Of a stretch of DNA of 64,000 bases, positions 37,401-49,239 are shown one piece after another. The notes beneath the pieces were generated by a model. The model did not search any database. It worked only from the letters and a program-made list of their open reading frames with translations, and was not told where the DNA came from. The position numbers and the translations under genes are program-made. Where the stretch lies: contig CALNVZ010003432.1 in the NCBI GenBank assembly GCA_940671915.1, positions 13,496,593 through 13,560,592 of the forward strand, given 5' to 3'. Each line of letters opens with the position of its first letter. Position 1 is the stretch's first letter. This DNA comes from Paracentrotus lividus (taxonomy: Eukaryota > Echinodermata > Echinoidea > Camarodonta > Echinidae).

Positions 37401-39154
37401 ACGATCATTTCCAAACATTGCGCTGGATTGTGTTATTTATTGACTACAAACCGTTGAGCGGCAAATATGATACTGCACAATATTTGAGGGATATAAGATT
37501 GATTATTTTGCGGTCATACTCATAATATTCATTTTGTGGCCGGGTTTTGAAAAAAAGGTGAATTTAGGTGAGTTTGTGAACTTTCGCAGTGTCCTATGTC
37601 GGACGTTCGTATTTCCCCCGAAATTCCACATTTTAAAACTTACTATAAACAAATTAAACTAATCTACGGATTTAATGTTGTAGCATCTTTATATGATTAG
37701 TTTCCATGTCAATTATTATCTACAATTTTGTGAGTTTTGGGCTCGAATATTTGTTATTACTTTTTTTCGCATCGTAAAGCTGTTACACTTGTTTATTTAT
37801 GCAAATCAGGTGCGCTCGTCAATGATCGCGAGCCTCGGTAATTGGGGTGTAAAGCTGCGCCTGTTGAGGTCATGTCTGAACAGTCAGTCCACAGTGAATC
37901 AAGCCCCCTCAAGAAACTGGAACCTCTTTATCTTGTTTGTAAGGGGTCCCTGTAGTTTTGACATAAGGTTGCAATCAAAACCTTGGTTTTTGAGGTCTTG
38001 TTTTACTGCTGTACTTGAATTTTATGCCAACTTGATCTCAGGAAAAGAGAGCGGATGATTTATGATGTTTGTCTGAGTGTTTTTATCTCAGATTTTTTTT
38101 TTTTTTTTTTTTTTTGCTCTTCACCTTGTTTGTTAATTCCACCCTTTTACTTCATGGAGAAATACTTGGGACTACAGTGTAACCTTGTTATAAATATATG
38201 TAACAAACTTCTGAAGGGAATAATTTTCTTTTGATAGTGAAACATGTTGGGCTATTTTAGTAATAAACTACTAAAGGGGATAGGCAAACTTTATAACAGG
38301 TTTGTTGATGTTTTAGTCCTTATAATGGTGTCACTCAATACATGAATATTTACGTTGTTTGGAGGGGGAAAAAGGCTTTTTTTTTAGTGTAATAGGCCCC
38401 TAAAACATACTTTGTTCTTCTTTATCAAAGTGGAAAGGGAGGGGAATCAATTACTGTTACAAGAACTAAATGGAAAGGAAAGAAATATCTGCTTACTGAA
38501 GTCCACATGAGCCTGTGCTGGGGGTGATTCTCGTAGCCTTTTTAGGGCAAGGAGGTGGCTACTGGTGATAACATCATCTTGCTTTTCCTAACAACATGAT
38601 CATGACTCATACATGGGTGTTGCAAGTTTACATTTCCCATGTAGCGCTCGCTGGCTGCTGTTTCTTAAAGCCCAACTTGAGTTGTTGCAGTTAAAATGAT
38701 TTAGAATGAATCTGTTAAATTTGTCCTCATATGAAAATATTCCTACACAAAATATAATCATATCCTTTTGGGGATTTTAGATGAAATTTGAGAAAATAAC
38801 GGAACAGTCGGTCAAATAGGGACTAAGAGTAGACAGCTATCTCGCCACAAGTCACGGCACAACACACACACAGATCCGGTGCGAATTGCATGTACATGAT
38901 TTACCCATAGACTTACCACGTGCCGTGTAAATCACGCCTGTGCTTGGACGGCCTGACGCGTCATTGGATTGAAGCTTATTTTACTCTTTTCTCAGCAGTT
39001 ACACTTTTTTTTTTGCAAATTCCTTTGTTGTGTAGTATTTATTCACTATGCTTGAGATTAGAATTGAAATTGATGTTTTGATTGTTCTTTTCATGACGAC
39101 TACTCAAGATCATCTTTAATTCCTGCAATTTTCTAGTTAGTGATTGGAGTTTCA

Positions 39155-39262
39155 GATATTCCTGACACTAACCCTAAAACCATCCGTATAAGGTAAAGAT
39201 TAGATTTAGGATTAGGAATAGGGTTATGGTTTTGGTGAGGGTTATTGTGTCAGGGCATATCA
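39155..39262. repeat. ~108-bp inverted repeat with 'ccctaaaacca' arms
   Basis: The left arm has gatattcctgacactaaccc followed by taaaacca. The right arm is the inverted copy, tggttttggtgagggttatt followed by gtgtcagggcatatc. It ends next to caactacccc and may be a relic of the 'ggacaactacccc' MITE family. Confidence 0.65.
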
Positions 39263-40396
39263 GGTCAACTACCCCAAACAAGGCTTTAAAAAGTACAATA
39301 TTTCATTGCAACTAAATGGTTATTACACAATTATTACTTTTTATTTAACGGATGAAATCAGACATGAACTCACACAAGTAAAGTACCATGTCATGTCATT
39401 GCACTTGTTAATTTATTAATAAACAATACAAATTAGTCAAACAATTTTATGATAAGAACCTTTATTTAACTATGATTGTTCATTGAAAAATTATTCTTCT
39501 CTCTTGTTTCTAGGCGTGACCATAATTATATTGTAGAGATTCAATTGCAATGGATTTTACCATTGTTAACATACATGTACAAAGTAGTCTTTAAGTGTGT
39601 ATCATTATTACATAACAATCATGTAATTAGAATAATAAAGCTCTCAGCAACAGACTGATATGGTAATTACATCTTTGATAAAAAATCCTTCAAAAATATC
39701 TACCCAAAAGATTACAATTATTCCATGACGCAAACCAGGTACTTGTACCCATCAACCGCCTATTCTAAAAATATTCTTCATTATAGCCATCCCATTGTTA
39801 GCTTAGCAATTACTGCTTTATGTTGCGAGTGCAGGTGCTTTTGAATATAAAAAGAGACAAAACTGATGCCTGTTGCAATTAAAGCACCACAATGGGGTTG
39901 AATCGGTCCGCAGTTCTCGGTTTATTATTCCCCCTCGAGGCTCTGTGATTGGGCAGTGTATTGTGGTAAATAAACACAATCTTTCTCCTTCAAACATCTT
40001 GAAAGTCATATGAGCGGGGAAGAGTTGATACAGGTATTAATTCATCAACATCCTTGACTTATTGTAGTTTGCACGATGATTTAAACTAGAAATGTGCAGT
40101 TACATGTACTACTTGTTTGGAAAGGGTGCTTATGCCTTCATTCATTTTACATTGTTGTGCTTCCTACCTGTACCCCAATTGTTATTGTGGTGGTGATTAG
40201 TTCATGATTAGAATTATTTGCTGGCAGGAATTTAGAGGATTTTATTTGTTCATCTGTCTGAATTAGTCGTTGGTGTGAAATCACTTAATTCTGAACTAGC
40301 ACTGACCTGAAACAATTCCCAGGGGCCTTTGTGTTAGCGTTGACCTTGGCCTGATAGTAAACTCACTCTGACTGATTGACCATCAAACCTTCTTTA

Positions 40397-40834
40397 GGTG
40401 TGTTTACGGTTGATTTCAAATTTAAACGGCAAAATGAATCATGATAGAAAACGCAATTACAAAACATAGATCACGAACACGATCAACGGTGCACCGTTCA
40501 AGGTCGAAAGTTTAAAGCTGATTGCGCGTTGATCATCTATAAATGTCCCGCTCTCAAAAGCTAATTTCAGTGCAGCCATGGTAACTTGTGTTTGCAATGC
40601 ACAAAGTCATGAAGGTTGTAAAATTGAAGCTAATTGTCTTGCGAAACGCACCTTTTTTATGTTTAAATAGTCCTCTGAATGGAGATCTGAAAGACATTTA
40701 TTTTTACGGACCGGGACTATGGGGGGACTGTGAATGTACATTTTGTTTGTCTTCATATCTGTGTTTCAAAATTGTGCTTTGTATCCCGATTCATGTTGCT
40801 GTTTAAATTTGAAAATTGACCGCGAACACACACC
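40397..40834. mobile_element. MITE, 'ggtgygttca' family (copy 2)
   Basis: The left end is ggtgtgtttacggttg with atttaaac and aatgaatcatgata following. The right end is the inverted block cgattcatgttgctgtttaa, then attgaccgcgaacacacacc. The interior shares cgctctcaaaa, aatggagatctgaaa and gcaatta with the copy at 46606, so these two form a subfamily. Confidence 0.8.
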
Positions 40835-41065
40835 TTTTTGTATTACCCTGCTTGCCTCTTGTTAGTCAGTTCACTTGGAGGCACTTTATTCACTTCAATT
40901 CCATCTATTTCTATGTCAATTTTAATCTGCTACTTTTCTTTCTTTGCCTGCGTTGCCACTTTACAATTCAGATAAGGGTAATGAAACGAGGCCCAAATTA
41001 AAGTGACAGTCTGCGCACTGGTTCAAGAAAGTATGCACATAATTATATTGCACCCCATGCCCCCC

Positions 41066-41145
41066 CCTTCACTCTCTCTATCTCTCTCTCTCTCTCTCTT
41101 CCCCTCTCTCTCTCCATCTCTCTCTCCCTCTCTCTCGTCCTTGCA
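41066..41145. repeat. (CT)n microsatellite
   Basis: A run of tctctc interrupted by cc. The serine/leucine-rich open frame through it is low complexity, not a gene. Confidence 0.9.
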
Positions 41146-42195
41146 AGTCTCTGTCTTTACTTCGAGTTTAAGGCAGAATTTGTATTTTTGTCCTCAAATG
41201 ACTCATGGCAATTTCCGTACAAGCAAGAACTTAAAGTTCGCTCTTGTGTCTGTACCCTGATTGGCTACCCCCATGAAGGCTGTTCATGTTATATTAGTGC
41301 AGGATGTCTCCAATGTCAAATATCCTCCTTTCCAATTGCTTCTTCCTGCAAAAGCGTCCTAAAACTGGCCCTATTTGGTACACGTCAAACACTGAAAATT
41401 TAGACAAACATGATCGGGAATGATTAAGCAGCTGGACTTTCAGGGGGTCATGAAGCTGTTGCCTTTGCACTTCATGAACTTGAGGACATTCCACTATGTA
41501 CAGATCATAGTGGGGTTAAAGAGGTCAGCCCTTACCCCCCTCCCCTGTCCAACCCCGCCCCCTTGGTTGTACTCCCCCCTCACCCATCCCCTCCTGCTGT
41601 GCCTACCTCAGTGGGGTGGCTGGAAAGGTGGCATGCACTTGTGATATTTGAGTCTCATTCCAATCAAATCTCTGCTCTAAATGTAGCTCAGGCCAAGTGT
41701 GGCCTTCGTGCCAAGGCAACAGAGGTCAACTACAGTCTCTATAGAAAAGGGATATTGTTTTCATACCACAAGCTAAAAGACTGGAAATGGAGGATACAAA
41801 GATGGAATAAACGGGAAAAAAAGAAGAATAGAGGAGGAAATTCAGTGGGTGGGTAGAGTATAAATGTCTTCTGTCAAACAATGCTGAAATAAGCCATGTC
41901 ATGTGTGTGTGCGTGGGAGTGAGTACATATAAGGAATAAAACTTGACACTTTCATTTTTGAAGCAAGCAAGTTCGTTTTGCACTTTCATTTCAATTTCTT
42001 TCTCTATCATGTTACGTTGTCAAGTGGAATGAAGATTTCAGTTAACAAGGCATAAATGCTAACCACTATTGTTTTCCCCTCAGATGAATAATAGCCTTCC
42101 GATATTCCCTGAAACAAATACTAGCACTGATTTACACCACAAAACTTGAAAACTGAAGGGTACAAACAATGCCTTCATGTGAGGGGTTATGTACT

Positions 42196-42430
42196 TGAAG
42201 AGTTTGATCCCGAAAGGGACTAAATCCACTTTTGTACATTCTGAGAAAAGGCATTTGTTTGCCAACATGTGCATGTGTCTACAGGAAAGTGATATTAAAA
42301 GGTACATTTTGAAATAATTGCTCTCAAATTTACGTCTACTTTTTTGTTCCAAACTGAACAATGGTCGATTATCAATAGCTCGGTTTTCATCAAAAGTGGA
42401 TTTAGCCCCTTTTGGAATCAATCTCTTCAT
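42196..42430. mobile_element. 235-bp MITE with ~38-bp inverted ends
   Basis: The left end is tgaagagtttgatcccgaaa followed by gggactaaatccactttt. The right end is its inverted copy, aaaagtggatttagcccctt followed by ttggaatcaatctcttca. The spacer has no coding potential. Confidence 0.85.
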
Positions 42431-43845
42431 TTGTAATAAGTAGTAAGGGACCATAGCAATGTGCAGTGTTGGCATGTGGTATCGCTTGCAGCTCCCTGTG
42501 GCATAGTGGAGGGGAAAAAAGAGCGCTATCTAAACAACACCATGGCTGAGGTCAAGGGGGCCAGTTGACTGAAGTTGAGCTGTTTGTGCAGCCACATTGT
42601 TACTCCCAATTTCAATAGTCTTTCAAAACAGACACTCTGTCAATATTTTCTTTGCTATTTCAATCACCCAGACTGCTTGGGATATTTATAGGCCCTAGCC
42701 TGTACAGATTTCGTATAAAATGTAAGTGGAATCGCTTGGGCACATGTAACTTTTACAGCTATTTTGGGGAATGCACATTCAAACTGATACATGAATGATA
42801 CAAAACGGCAAATTCACGTAGATCAATAATCGGATGGCGAAAGGAGTTTTAAAGGGAGAGCGAACTGAGCAACACTCTCATTGACTGTGTGTTATAAAAA
42901 GCTAATCTGAAAGTAGACTTTTTGAGATAACTATTAACAAAACGGTGTAAAATTAACCTACAATTTAATTTGTATTGTGAAACTAAAACGATTTGAGGGA
43001 AAAGTACAATGTATGTGTTTTGTTACTTCATTAAAATGGGCGTGATTGATAAGACTACACTACCAGGATATTGCATTATGGGTAAGGAATCGGGGCAGAA
43101 TCGAGTAGTTGAGGACTTGAGCTAGTGCTATACAAGCCTGCTAGTTCGTACTGGCTTTAAATTATTGACTACTGCAGGCTGTACCTGATCAAAGTTTGAG
43201 GGTAATTAAATCTTCTTTGCAATCTTAGGTCTATATAGGCCCTATAACTTTACAAATTGACACAAAGGCCTGCATTGTGTTTTCTGTATCTATTGCCTGT
43301 ATCTGGACATGTCACATTGTCAGATATGAGGTTGAGGATTTAGACTATAATTTGTATACAGGTCTGCCTACCATGTGTCCCCCTCTCTCTCCCTCTCTTT
43401 CATAAAATATTTGTTCATTTTGAGGTCACTGGTATCCAAATCTCCATGAAATACGCCAGATTTTGCTGTAGGTTTGTATACAGCTTTTCCAATATCCTTC
43501 ATGTGATTTGAGGAAAGGGGCAACCGGATTCAAATAGAAGTTGAGCCCTTTGATTTGCAGTATCTACGGAGAATTATTCTAGAGAAGAAGTTTGATTACA
43601 TGACTGAATCAATAAGAATCAACTGATATTTAATTTGTGCGCTTCATAATACATACATGTTCACAAGTCGCACCCTTAATGTGATGTTATGCTTTTGCGT
43701 TAATCCCGAGTTCAATATATAGCAACCGGATTAATGCCAAAATTTAATACATGATCATGATTCTCCAAGTGCATAAGAAAAACATGTCACTCATGTATCT
43801 AAAACCTGATCTTCTTACATTTCTTTTAATTTCATCTTCATGCAG

Positions 43846-44058
43846 GATGAGAATGTGAAGAACAGTACGCATCCAATCTTCCAACGCTATCCTGAGGTGC
43901 GTGACGAAACCCAGAAATGGCTTCGTGAGCAGAAGGAGCAGTATGTGTTGATGCACGCCCCCTATCAGCTGACTGGGATTCGTGTCAAAGTCTATCGGCT
44001 CGGTTCAACTACACAGTGGTTCACTGCAGTCATCACATGGCACGATCTTCTATCGAGG
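43846..44058 (+). CDS. JMJD1C: KDM3/JMJD1C-like histone demethylase, exon C
   Basis: The exon has 71 codons, phase 0 at both ends, with acceptor catcttcatgcag and donor agg|gtaagc. It is the clearest coding segment in the window. The second half reads L-T-G-I-R-V-K-V-Y-R-L-G-S-T-T-Q-W-F-T-A, then V-I-T-W-H-D-L-L-S-R. From memory, human JMJD1C has RVxVYR.DS.TQWFTGIITHHDLFTR and KDM3A has EVKIYSLDPSTQWFSATV. The first half, W-L-R-E-Q-K-E-Q and A-P-Y-Q-L, also matches JMJD1C's VKEQK and GPYSL. The JMJD1C-like ITxHDL wording favours JMJD1C over KDM3A. This is part of the N-terminal Tudor/SH3-like region. It is intact, with no frame problem. Confidence 0.88.
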
Positions 44059-44632
44059 GTAAGCTGATGGAAAAAGAAAAGGGGGGAAAAAAAAAAGGAA
44101 AAAAAAAAGAGAGAAAGCTCGAAGAGTGATATTGATTTTTACTCTTGAAAAATCGAAGACATATATGTATATGTCTGGGATAAATAGTTAGCACTTTCTC
44201 TTCGAAATTTAGAAGACAGAAACAAATTTGATTAGAAATTTTGTAATTTCCTTGAGAAGTACATACACTACTTGTTATCTTTCTATAGGCCTAGATTTGT
44301 GCATTGTTTAGAAGTAATTCATGGGAGCAGTTAGTATTGCTGTCATTGGTAAAAAAAAGCCACCAAAACAAACCAACACTGCAAAATGTCTGACAGGTCA
44401 TTTGAAATGCCTCAAGTACGCCCCCTCTAGGTTATTTTTTAAATGCATATCTGACAAACATCCTTAGTTTACAATGACATGTTTGTTATCTTCCTGGAAA
44501 GAAATTGAAGCTCATGACATTTTAGAGGATTGTAATACCACGTCTTTTCCAATAGCTGGGTGTGATTGTGAGAAAGCGTTGGGAAACTGCCAATTTTCTT
44601 TAAAATATTTCAATTGGTGATGGAATGGGGCG

Positions 44633-44799
44633 TATCAGGACAACTATCCCTAGAGAATTACCCTCCCAGGACAACTGCCCTCCAGAAATAGGGTTAGGGT
44701 TAGGTGTAGAGTTAGGTGTTTTTTTTTTTTTTTTTTTTTTGGGGGGGGTGGGAGGGGTTGTCTGGGGGTTATTGTCCAGGGGTTAGTTGTTTTAGAACC
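44633..44799. mobile_element. MITE, 'ggacaactacccc' family (copy 2)
   Basis: The left end is tatcaggacaactatcccta. The right end, inverted, is ggttctaaaacaactaaccc followed by ctggacaataac. The interior has agggttagggttagg and a T run joined to a G run. The telomere-like wording belongs to the element. Confidence 0.75.
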
Positions 44800-46605
44800 A
44801 GAATGGGGAGTAGAGATGCCCTCAGTGAGAGATGTACAGACAGACAGACAGATGTGCAAATAGACAGACATAAAGGGATTTTATTATTACCATGACTTTG
44901 ACCTTTTTGCATTCCCCGTCTCAAGCACATAGCTTTTTTCTTCCTTGCGGAGGTTGTTTTCAGATTTCTTGGCTGGGATATATTACTTACAGGCTTGTTT
45001 ATACAAGCCTGACAGACGAGATGCAGACCCCATGGTATTATCATCCCCTGGCACTTGATGTGTCCAAGCCCTAACTGATCTTGAGATCAACCAGAATAGA
45101 CTGTTTAAAGCAAAATTATTGTTCTGGTCATGAATTTGAAATGTGGAAAACACTGTTTTAAAGTGCTTTGAAAAGGTTGGTAACAATTAACCTAAGCATT
45201 AATATGTGTTGTGAGGTTTTGGAATCGCCAAAATGATGAGAAATTAACCCACATCTGCTTAGATTCACATGCACTACACACAGAAAGCATGTATGGGACT
45301 ACATAAAATGTTCTGCCAAAAGATTTCAGCTATTTTGAGTCATATATCCTTTACACCTTATTACTACTCTATTCTTCCTAAATAGCATGAAAATAATTGA
45401 AAAGCTCACAATAATTTTGTTTATCTTTCCCACTAGATTCTCTTTTAAAATGGGGTACCAATTACAGTAGGATCCCCCTCCCCCTGAACTTTATCTAATG
45501 CCATGTGAGATGTTCATGATTAAATAATTGATCTGGTGCTTTGTTAACATTGACAAGATAACTCTCCTTGTTCTTACTCTTCTGACAAGAAAATATATAT
45601 AGGGCCCAAAATAATTCATACATGTAGGCCTATATATTGAAAATGACAAGTACAATGAATTATGAATTCCATTGAAAATTTGTTATTTCATATCTGACAT
45701 CTAAAAGTCAGTTGTACTGCTCATGAATGGCGAAATCTACACTTTCACCGTACATTGTGTAACTGTTTACCAGTTAGTTCAAATGACTATATTGATATGA
45801 AAGGCTCAGAAAATCTAGCATTCTCTGTGGAAATCAATACCAGGGCAACTCTAGAGGAGCCAAACAAAAAAGGGCCTTGTCTGGCGAATGAAATATGATT
45901 GCACAGAGAGACAGGTTTATGACCTTGTATGATTTAGAACTCTCGAGAGCATATTTGAAACCTCTCTTATGATATGAGACATTACAATATTTATACTGTT
46001 TTGATGATGTAAGTTGAGTTTATATTTAGATTTTCTAGTAAATTCCTGATATAATATTTACATGTATGTGTAGGCCGAAGGGTACAGGGAAGCCATTTCA
46101 AATTAAGGTCACACTTGTAATGTTCTAAACAAAAAGTATTATTAGACATCACGTGTCATTAGTGTAATATTTCAAACATCTCGTAGCAGTGTGTGTAGGC
46201 CCTATGTTTCTCTTCTATTTAAAATTTCTTGTCATTGATTATATTCAGCAGAAGACCCACAAGGCATAACTGAAATAAGCACCTTTAAACCGTTTAGTGC
46301 CTTAGTGAATATCATTATCCCTGAATAATTTATCATTTTTGTACAGTCCATCATCTCAAGATACGCAATCTGTAATGCAAAACCTGACTGATAGGCTTGC
46401 AGGAGTAGTCTGTTATTCTAATAATTCTTTTCAAGCTAGTAATGAAGACGCTGATGCTGTAGACATATTGTCTGTCTACTCCTCCCCCTTTGCAATATGA
46501 GTACATGTAAAAACATTCAAAATGATCAGGAAAAAATTGAGAGAAAGTGCAAGATCAATGTTGAGGGAGCAAATTGTCGTCCAGCAGCGCTTATGTGAGA
46601 GTGTG

Positions 46606-47070
46606 GGGTGTTCAATGTTCATTTTCAAATTTAAACGCCAACATGAATCATGATACAAAGGCAATTATAAAACACAGAACACAAATGCGATTCAGCAGTA
46701 CACCGTCAGTGTAAAAGAATTTAAAGCTGATTTTAATGTCCATCGTCTTTAAATTCCCCCGCTCTCAAAAACAAACATCTGCACCTTGTTTCACTTGCAC
46801 TGGAAGCTTCCACTGCGAGAGCACATCAAAGACGTTTTGAAAACTCAATTGTGTTCAGTGTCGCAATTTGTTGCATTCGCGATGCTCAAGGTCTAAAATC
46901 AAAACTTATCATGATTCAAAACGCATCTTTTGGCGTTTAAATTTTCTCCAAATGGAGATCTGAAAACATGAATGGGGACAATAAACACCCACTTGTTTCT
47001 CTTTATATCAGTGATTGTATCATGATTCATGTTGGCGTTTAAAATTTGAAATTGAACATTGAACACACCC
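46606..47070. mobile_element. MITE, 'ggtgygttca' family (copy 3)
   Basis: The left end is ggggtgttcaatgttcattt, then caaatttaaac and acatgaatcatgata. The right end is the inverted block tcatgattcatgttggcgtt, then gaacattgaacacaccc. It is closely related to the 40397 copy in interior words. Confidence 0.8.
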
Positions 47071-47140
47071 TTGTTTGACTATAAAGAGGAGGTAGTAAAA
47101 CAACAGCAAACATGTATAATATTTTTGTCTATTCTCTCAG

Positions 47141-47251
47141 GAAATTATTAGCCAGAGCAAATACATCTTGCCCAGACATGGCCAGACGATAGCCAAGGAT
47201 GCTTTGAGAAAGATCATGGAAGAAAAAAAAATGGATCTCATTTACCCTTGA
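47141..47251 (+). CDS. Unassigned short exon with stop; possible alternative 3' end
   Basis: After a good acceptor (tttttgtctattctctcag), 36 codons read E-I-I-S-Q-S-K-Y-I-L-P-R-H-G-Q-T, then I-A-K-D-A-L-R-K-I-M-E-E-K-K-M-D-L-I-Y-P and a stop at 47249-47251. The composition is well balanced for a real peptide, and AATAAA follows at 47290-47295. It starts in phase 0, so it can be joined to exon C (phase 0 end) and would give a truncated N-terminal product. I do not recognise a family. It could also be a relic of an unrelated gene brought in by the neighbouring repeat, or a chance frame. Confidence 0.4.
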   Translation, partial: EIISQSKYILPRHGQTIAKDALRKIMEEKKMDLIYP

Positions 47252-49006
47252 CAGTGGAAAATAACTCAGTGGAAAAAATTACATTTCATAATAAATTGAC
47301 GTATCATAACAAATTAAAACATATTCCGTTCAGTTTTACGAGGGTAATGGAGTAAAAGGTAATTGACTGGTTACAAGCATACATTGTAAAACACAATGAT
47401 TTTGTTTTCTCTATCATAAAATATTACCATTAAATGTTCCCATAATTATCTGTGACATTGAGTTAATTACCTGTCACAATCGTTGACATTTAAAAAGTGC
47501 AACTAACACAATCATTCAAAGCATGCTGCTATATGCGAAATCTATTTCTCAGTATATAAAAGGTTAATTCGAAGGACATTTAATTATATTACATCCTTAA
47601 TTTGCTCGATAATTACTGAACATAATATCTGCATTACATGTCTATAAATGTAAATTGTATGTACCAAATACCAAGCTGTTTACAACAAGAGATATCGGAA
47701 GCCATTAATCTTCACTTCCTTTAATGGCTCGATTGTCTGACCCAGTTTGTCATCTAATTAAGTAGCTCTAGAGATTTATTATTACAGACCAATCAATATT
47801 CCACTCAATGGAATTCTCTCTGTTCTGTCCCTCCATCTCTCGTTCCATCTCTCCTGCTCTCGTCACCCCGCTGTTTTGTCTCCACCGGTTCGTCATTCTA
47901 TATCTATCTACGGATGATGAAACATCAGCCATCGAGTATTCCTAAGATAGTTGGCATTCATTCATTGCAGATAGGGGTTGTCTCTAGGCGTCTGAGCCGC
48001 TGAATATATATTATATGAAAACCAATTCAAAAAATAATGTCTGTAATTAAAGAATAAGAAAAGAAGAAGAGTGGGTGTATCCTCACAATTCAGCATTGAT
48101 TAAATATAAGCACATTTTATTAACCACTTGAAATACATAAATAATTTCTACTTTTGTAAATAAATTATTTGACCTTTAGAAATGTATAACAAGAGTATAT
48201 AGCAGTTGGAAGTCATTACAATCAAACCTGCCTTATTGGCCACCTCTCTAAAGTGGCCAGCCTGTCTATAGTGGACACATATTTTGGACCTTTCATTCCT
48301 TCAGAAAAAAATGCAGAGCCTGTCTACAAAGGCCATTTATTTGCTATAATTTTATTTTTCCCCTTGGATGTCTCAATAGGACAGGTTGATTGTAGATTAT
48401 TGAACTTTAATCCATATCAAGTATTGAGAGTTATGATAAATTTGTGTTGGGCGAACATGTAGGCCTACTTTGTATATTAACCTTTGCTTCACATACATGA
48501 ACAAAAAGCTTTTATCTAACTGTATATTTTAAATATATATATATATATCTCAATATAAATTTATTGAATGCCGTTTTAGTATGTACAAAGTACAGGTGAG
48601 GAGAGTCAGCACAATTTGTTAAGTCCAAATTCACAGACTAAATAGTTTTTAGATCATCTCGTCAAATAATTAAACATTTTGATGTTCTCAAGAAAGCCTG
48701 AAATAGGAATTAAAAGAAGGGTATTTTGTTGTGTAGCTTTCTCCATATCAGCATGATATGAACATTTTGTCTTTTAATCCAACTTCATTGTTTTTTTGTT
48801 TTTTTATTCCTTCACGGAGATGTAAATTGAATTTAATTAAACTCATAAGGTTAATTGTACCACTATTGTGAGGAAATTTCATGTTATGCATGGCCCACTG
48901 GTGTAGAACTGTTGCTAAAAACTAAAGTGGCTACCCATGTAAATATAAGATATTAATATTATAGCATTTTAATCTAGTTTTGTTTTTATTTTTCTCTATT
49001 TCACAG

Positions 49007-49088
49007 GAGTTGCGTTGTGATGGATGATACAGTGTTGGAGAGTCACACTGAAAACCCGGTCACATTCAGATGATGTTCCTTGATGATC
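49007..49088 (+). CDS. JMJD1C: KDM3/JMJD1C-like histone demethylase, exon D, with two indels
   Basis: The exon is bounded by acceptor tttctctatttcacag and donor c|gtaaga. From 49014 one frame reads V-V-M-D-D-T-V-L-E-S-H-T-E-N-P. From 49067 another reads Q-M-M-F-L-D-D. In human JMJD1C I recall IVMNDQVLEPQNVDPS.VQMTFLDD directly after the HDLFTR of exon C, so order and content match. Entering in phase 0 from exon C, one extra base is needed away before 49014 and one base is missing between 49059 and 49066, so as written the frame breaks. A SINE tail begins six bases after the donor. The reading as this exon is fairly sure; whether it is functional is open (decay or sequence error). Confidence 0.62.
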
Positions 49089-49094
49089 GTAAGA

Positions 49095-49239
49095 TTTTTT
49101 TTTTTTTTTTTTGAAACGAAGGTGAAACTATCCAGAAATATGAAAAAATGAGCAAGGAAAAAGGGACTCCACCAGGATACGAACGGAAACCTCCTGATTG
49201 CTAGACAGGGCTCTTCTGACTGAGCATATGGCAAGCCCT
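49095..49239 (-). mobile_element. tRNA-derived SINE
   Basis: Read on the minus strand, the head ggcttgccatatgctcagtc followed by agaagagc has the form of a Pol III A box and D arm. A stem with C-C-T-G / C-A-G-G surrounds a loop ctagcaa (AGC, alanine-like). The stretch tttccgttcgtatcctgg (49173-49190 on the plus strand) matches a B box / T arm. The body then runs to an A tail, seen as an 18-base T run at 49095-49112. No functional tRNA ends (no paired acceptor stem) and no clear target duplication are visible. Confidence 0.7.

Larger units (their letters stand above)
30445..43845. other. Intron between exons B and C
   Basis: About 13.4 kb. I see no internal coding exon that I can assign. It contains MITEs (31478-31844, 35351-35734, 39155-39262, 40397-40834, 42196-42430), a crossing inverted repeat (31722-32105), a CpG-rich promoter-like block near 33.56-33.95 kb, another CpG-rich block at 37.26-37.62 kb, and pyrimidine tracts (35766-35905, 41066-41145). 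Open frames of 60-120 codons here have no family features I recognise. Confidence 0.6.
44059..49006. other. Intron between exons C and D
   Basis: About 4.9 kb. It contains two MITEs (44633-44799 and 46606-47070), A/G-rich and T/G homopolymer runs (about 44080-44115 and 44719-44748), a (TA)n run at about 48533-48549, and one unassigned terminal-exon candidate (47141-47251). I see nothing else that reads as coding. Confidence 0.6.

Noticed and set aside
41003..41260. Serine/leucine-repeat open frame
   Set aside because: Translation of a (CT)n microsatellite.
44690..44718. Telomere-like agggttagggttagg (and ctaaccctaaccctac near 21998)
   Set aside because: Only two to three units. The first belongs to the core of a dispersed MITE whose other copies have diverged versions. 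Not a telomere or an interstitial telomeric array.
49173..49239. Functional tRNA-Ala gene
   Set aside because: A and B boxes and an AGC-like loop are present, but there is no paired acceptor stem, and the sequence continues into a body with an A tail. It is a SINE head.
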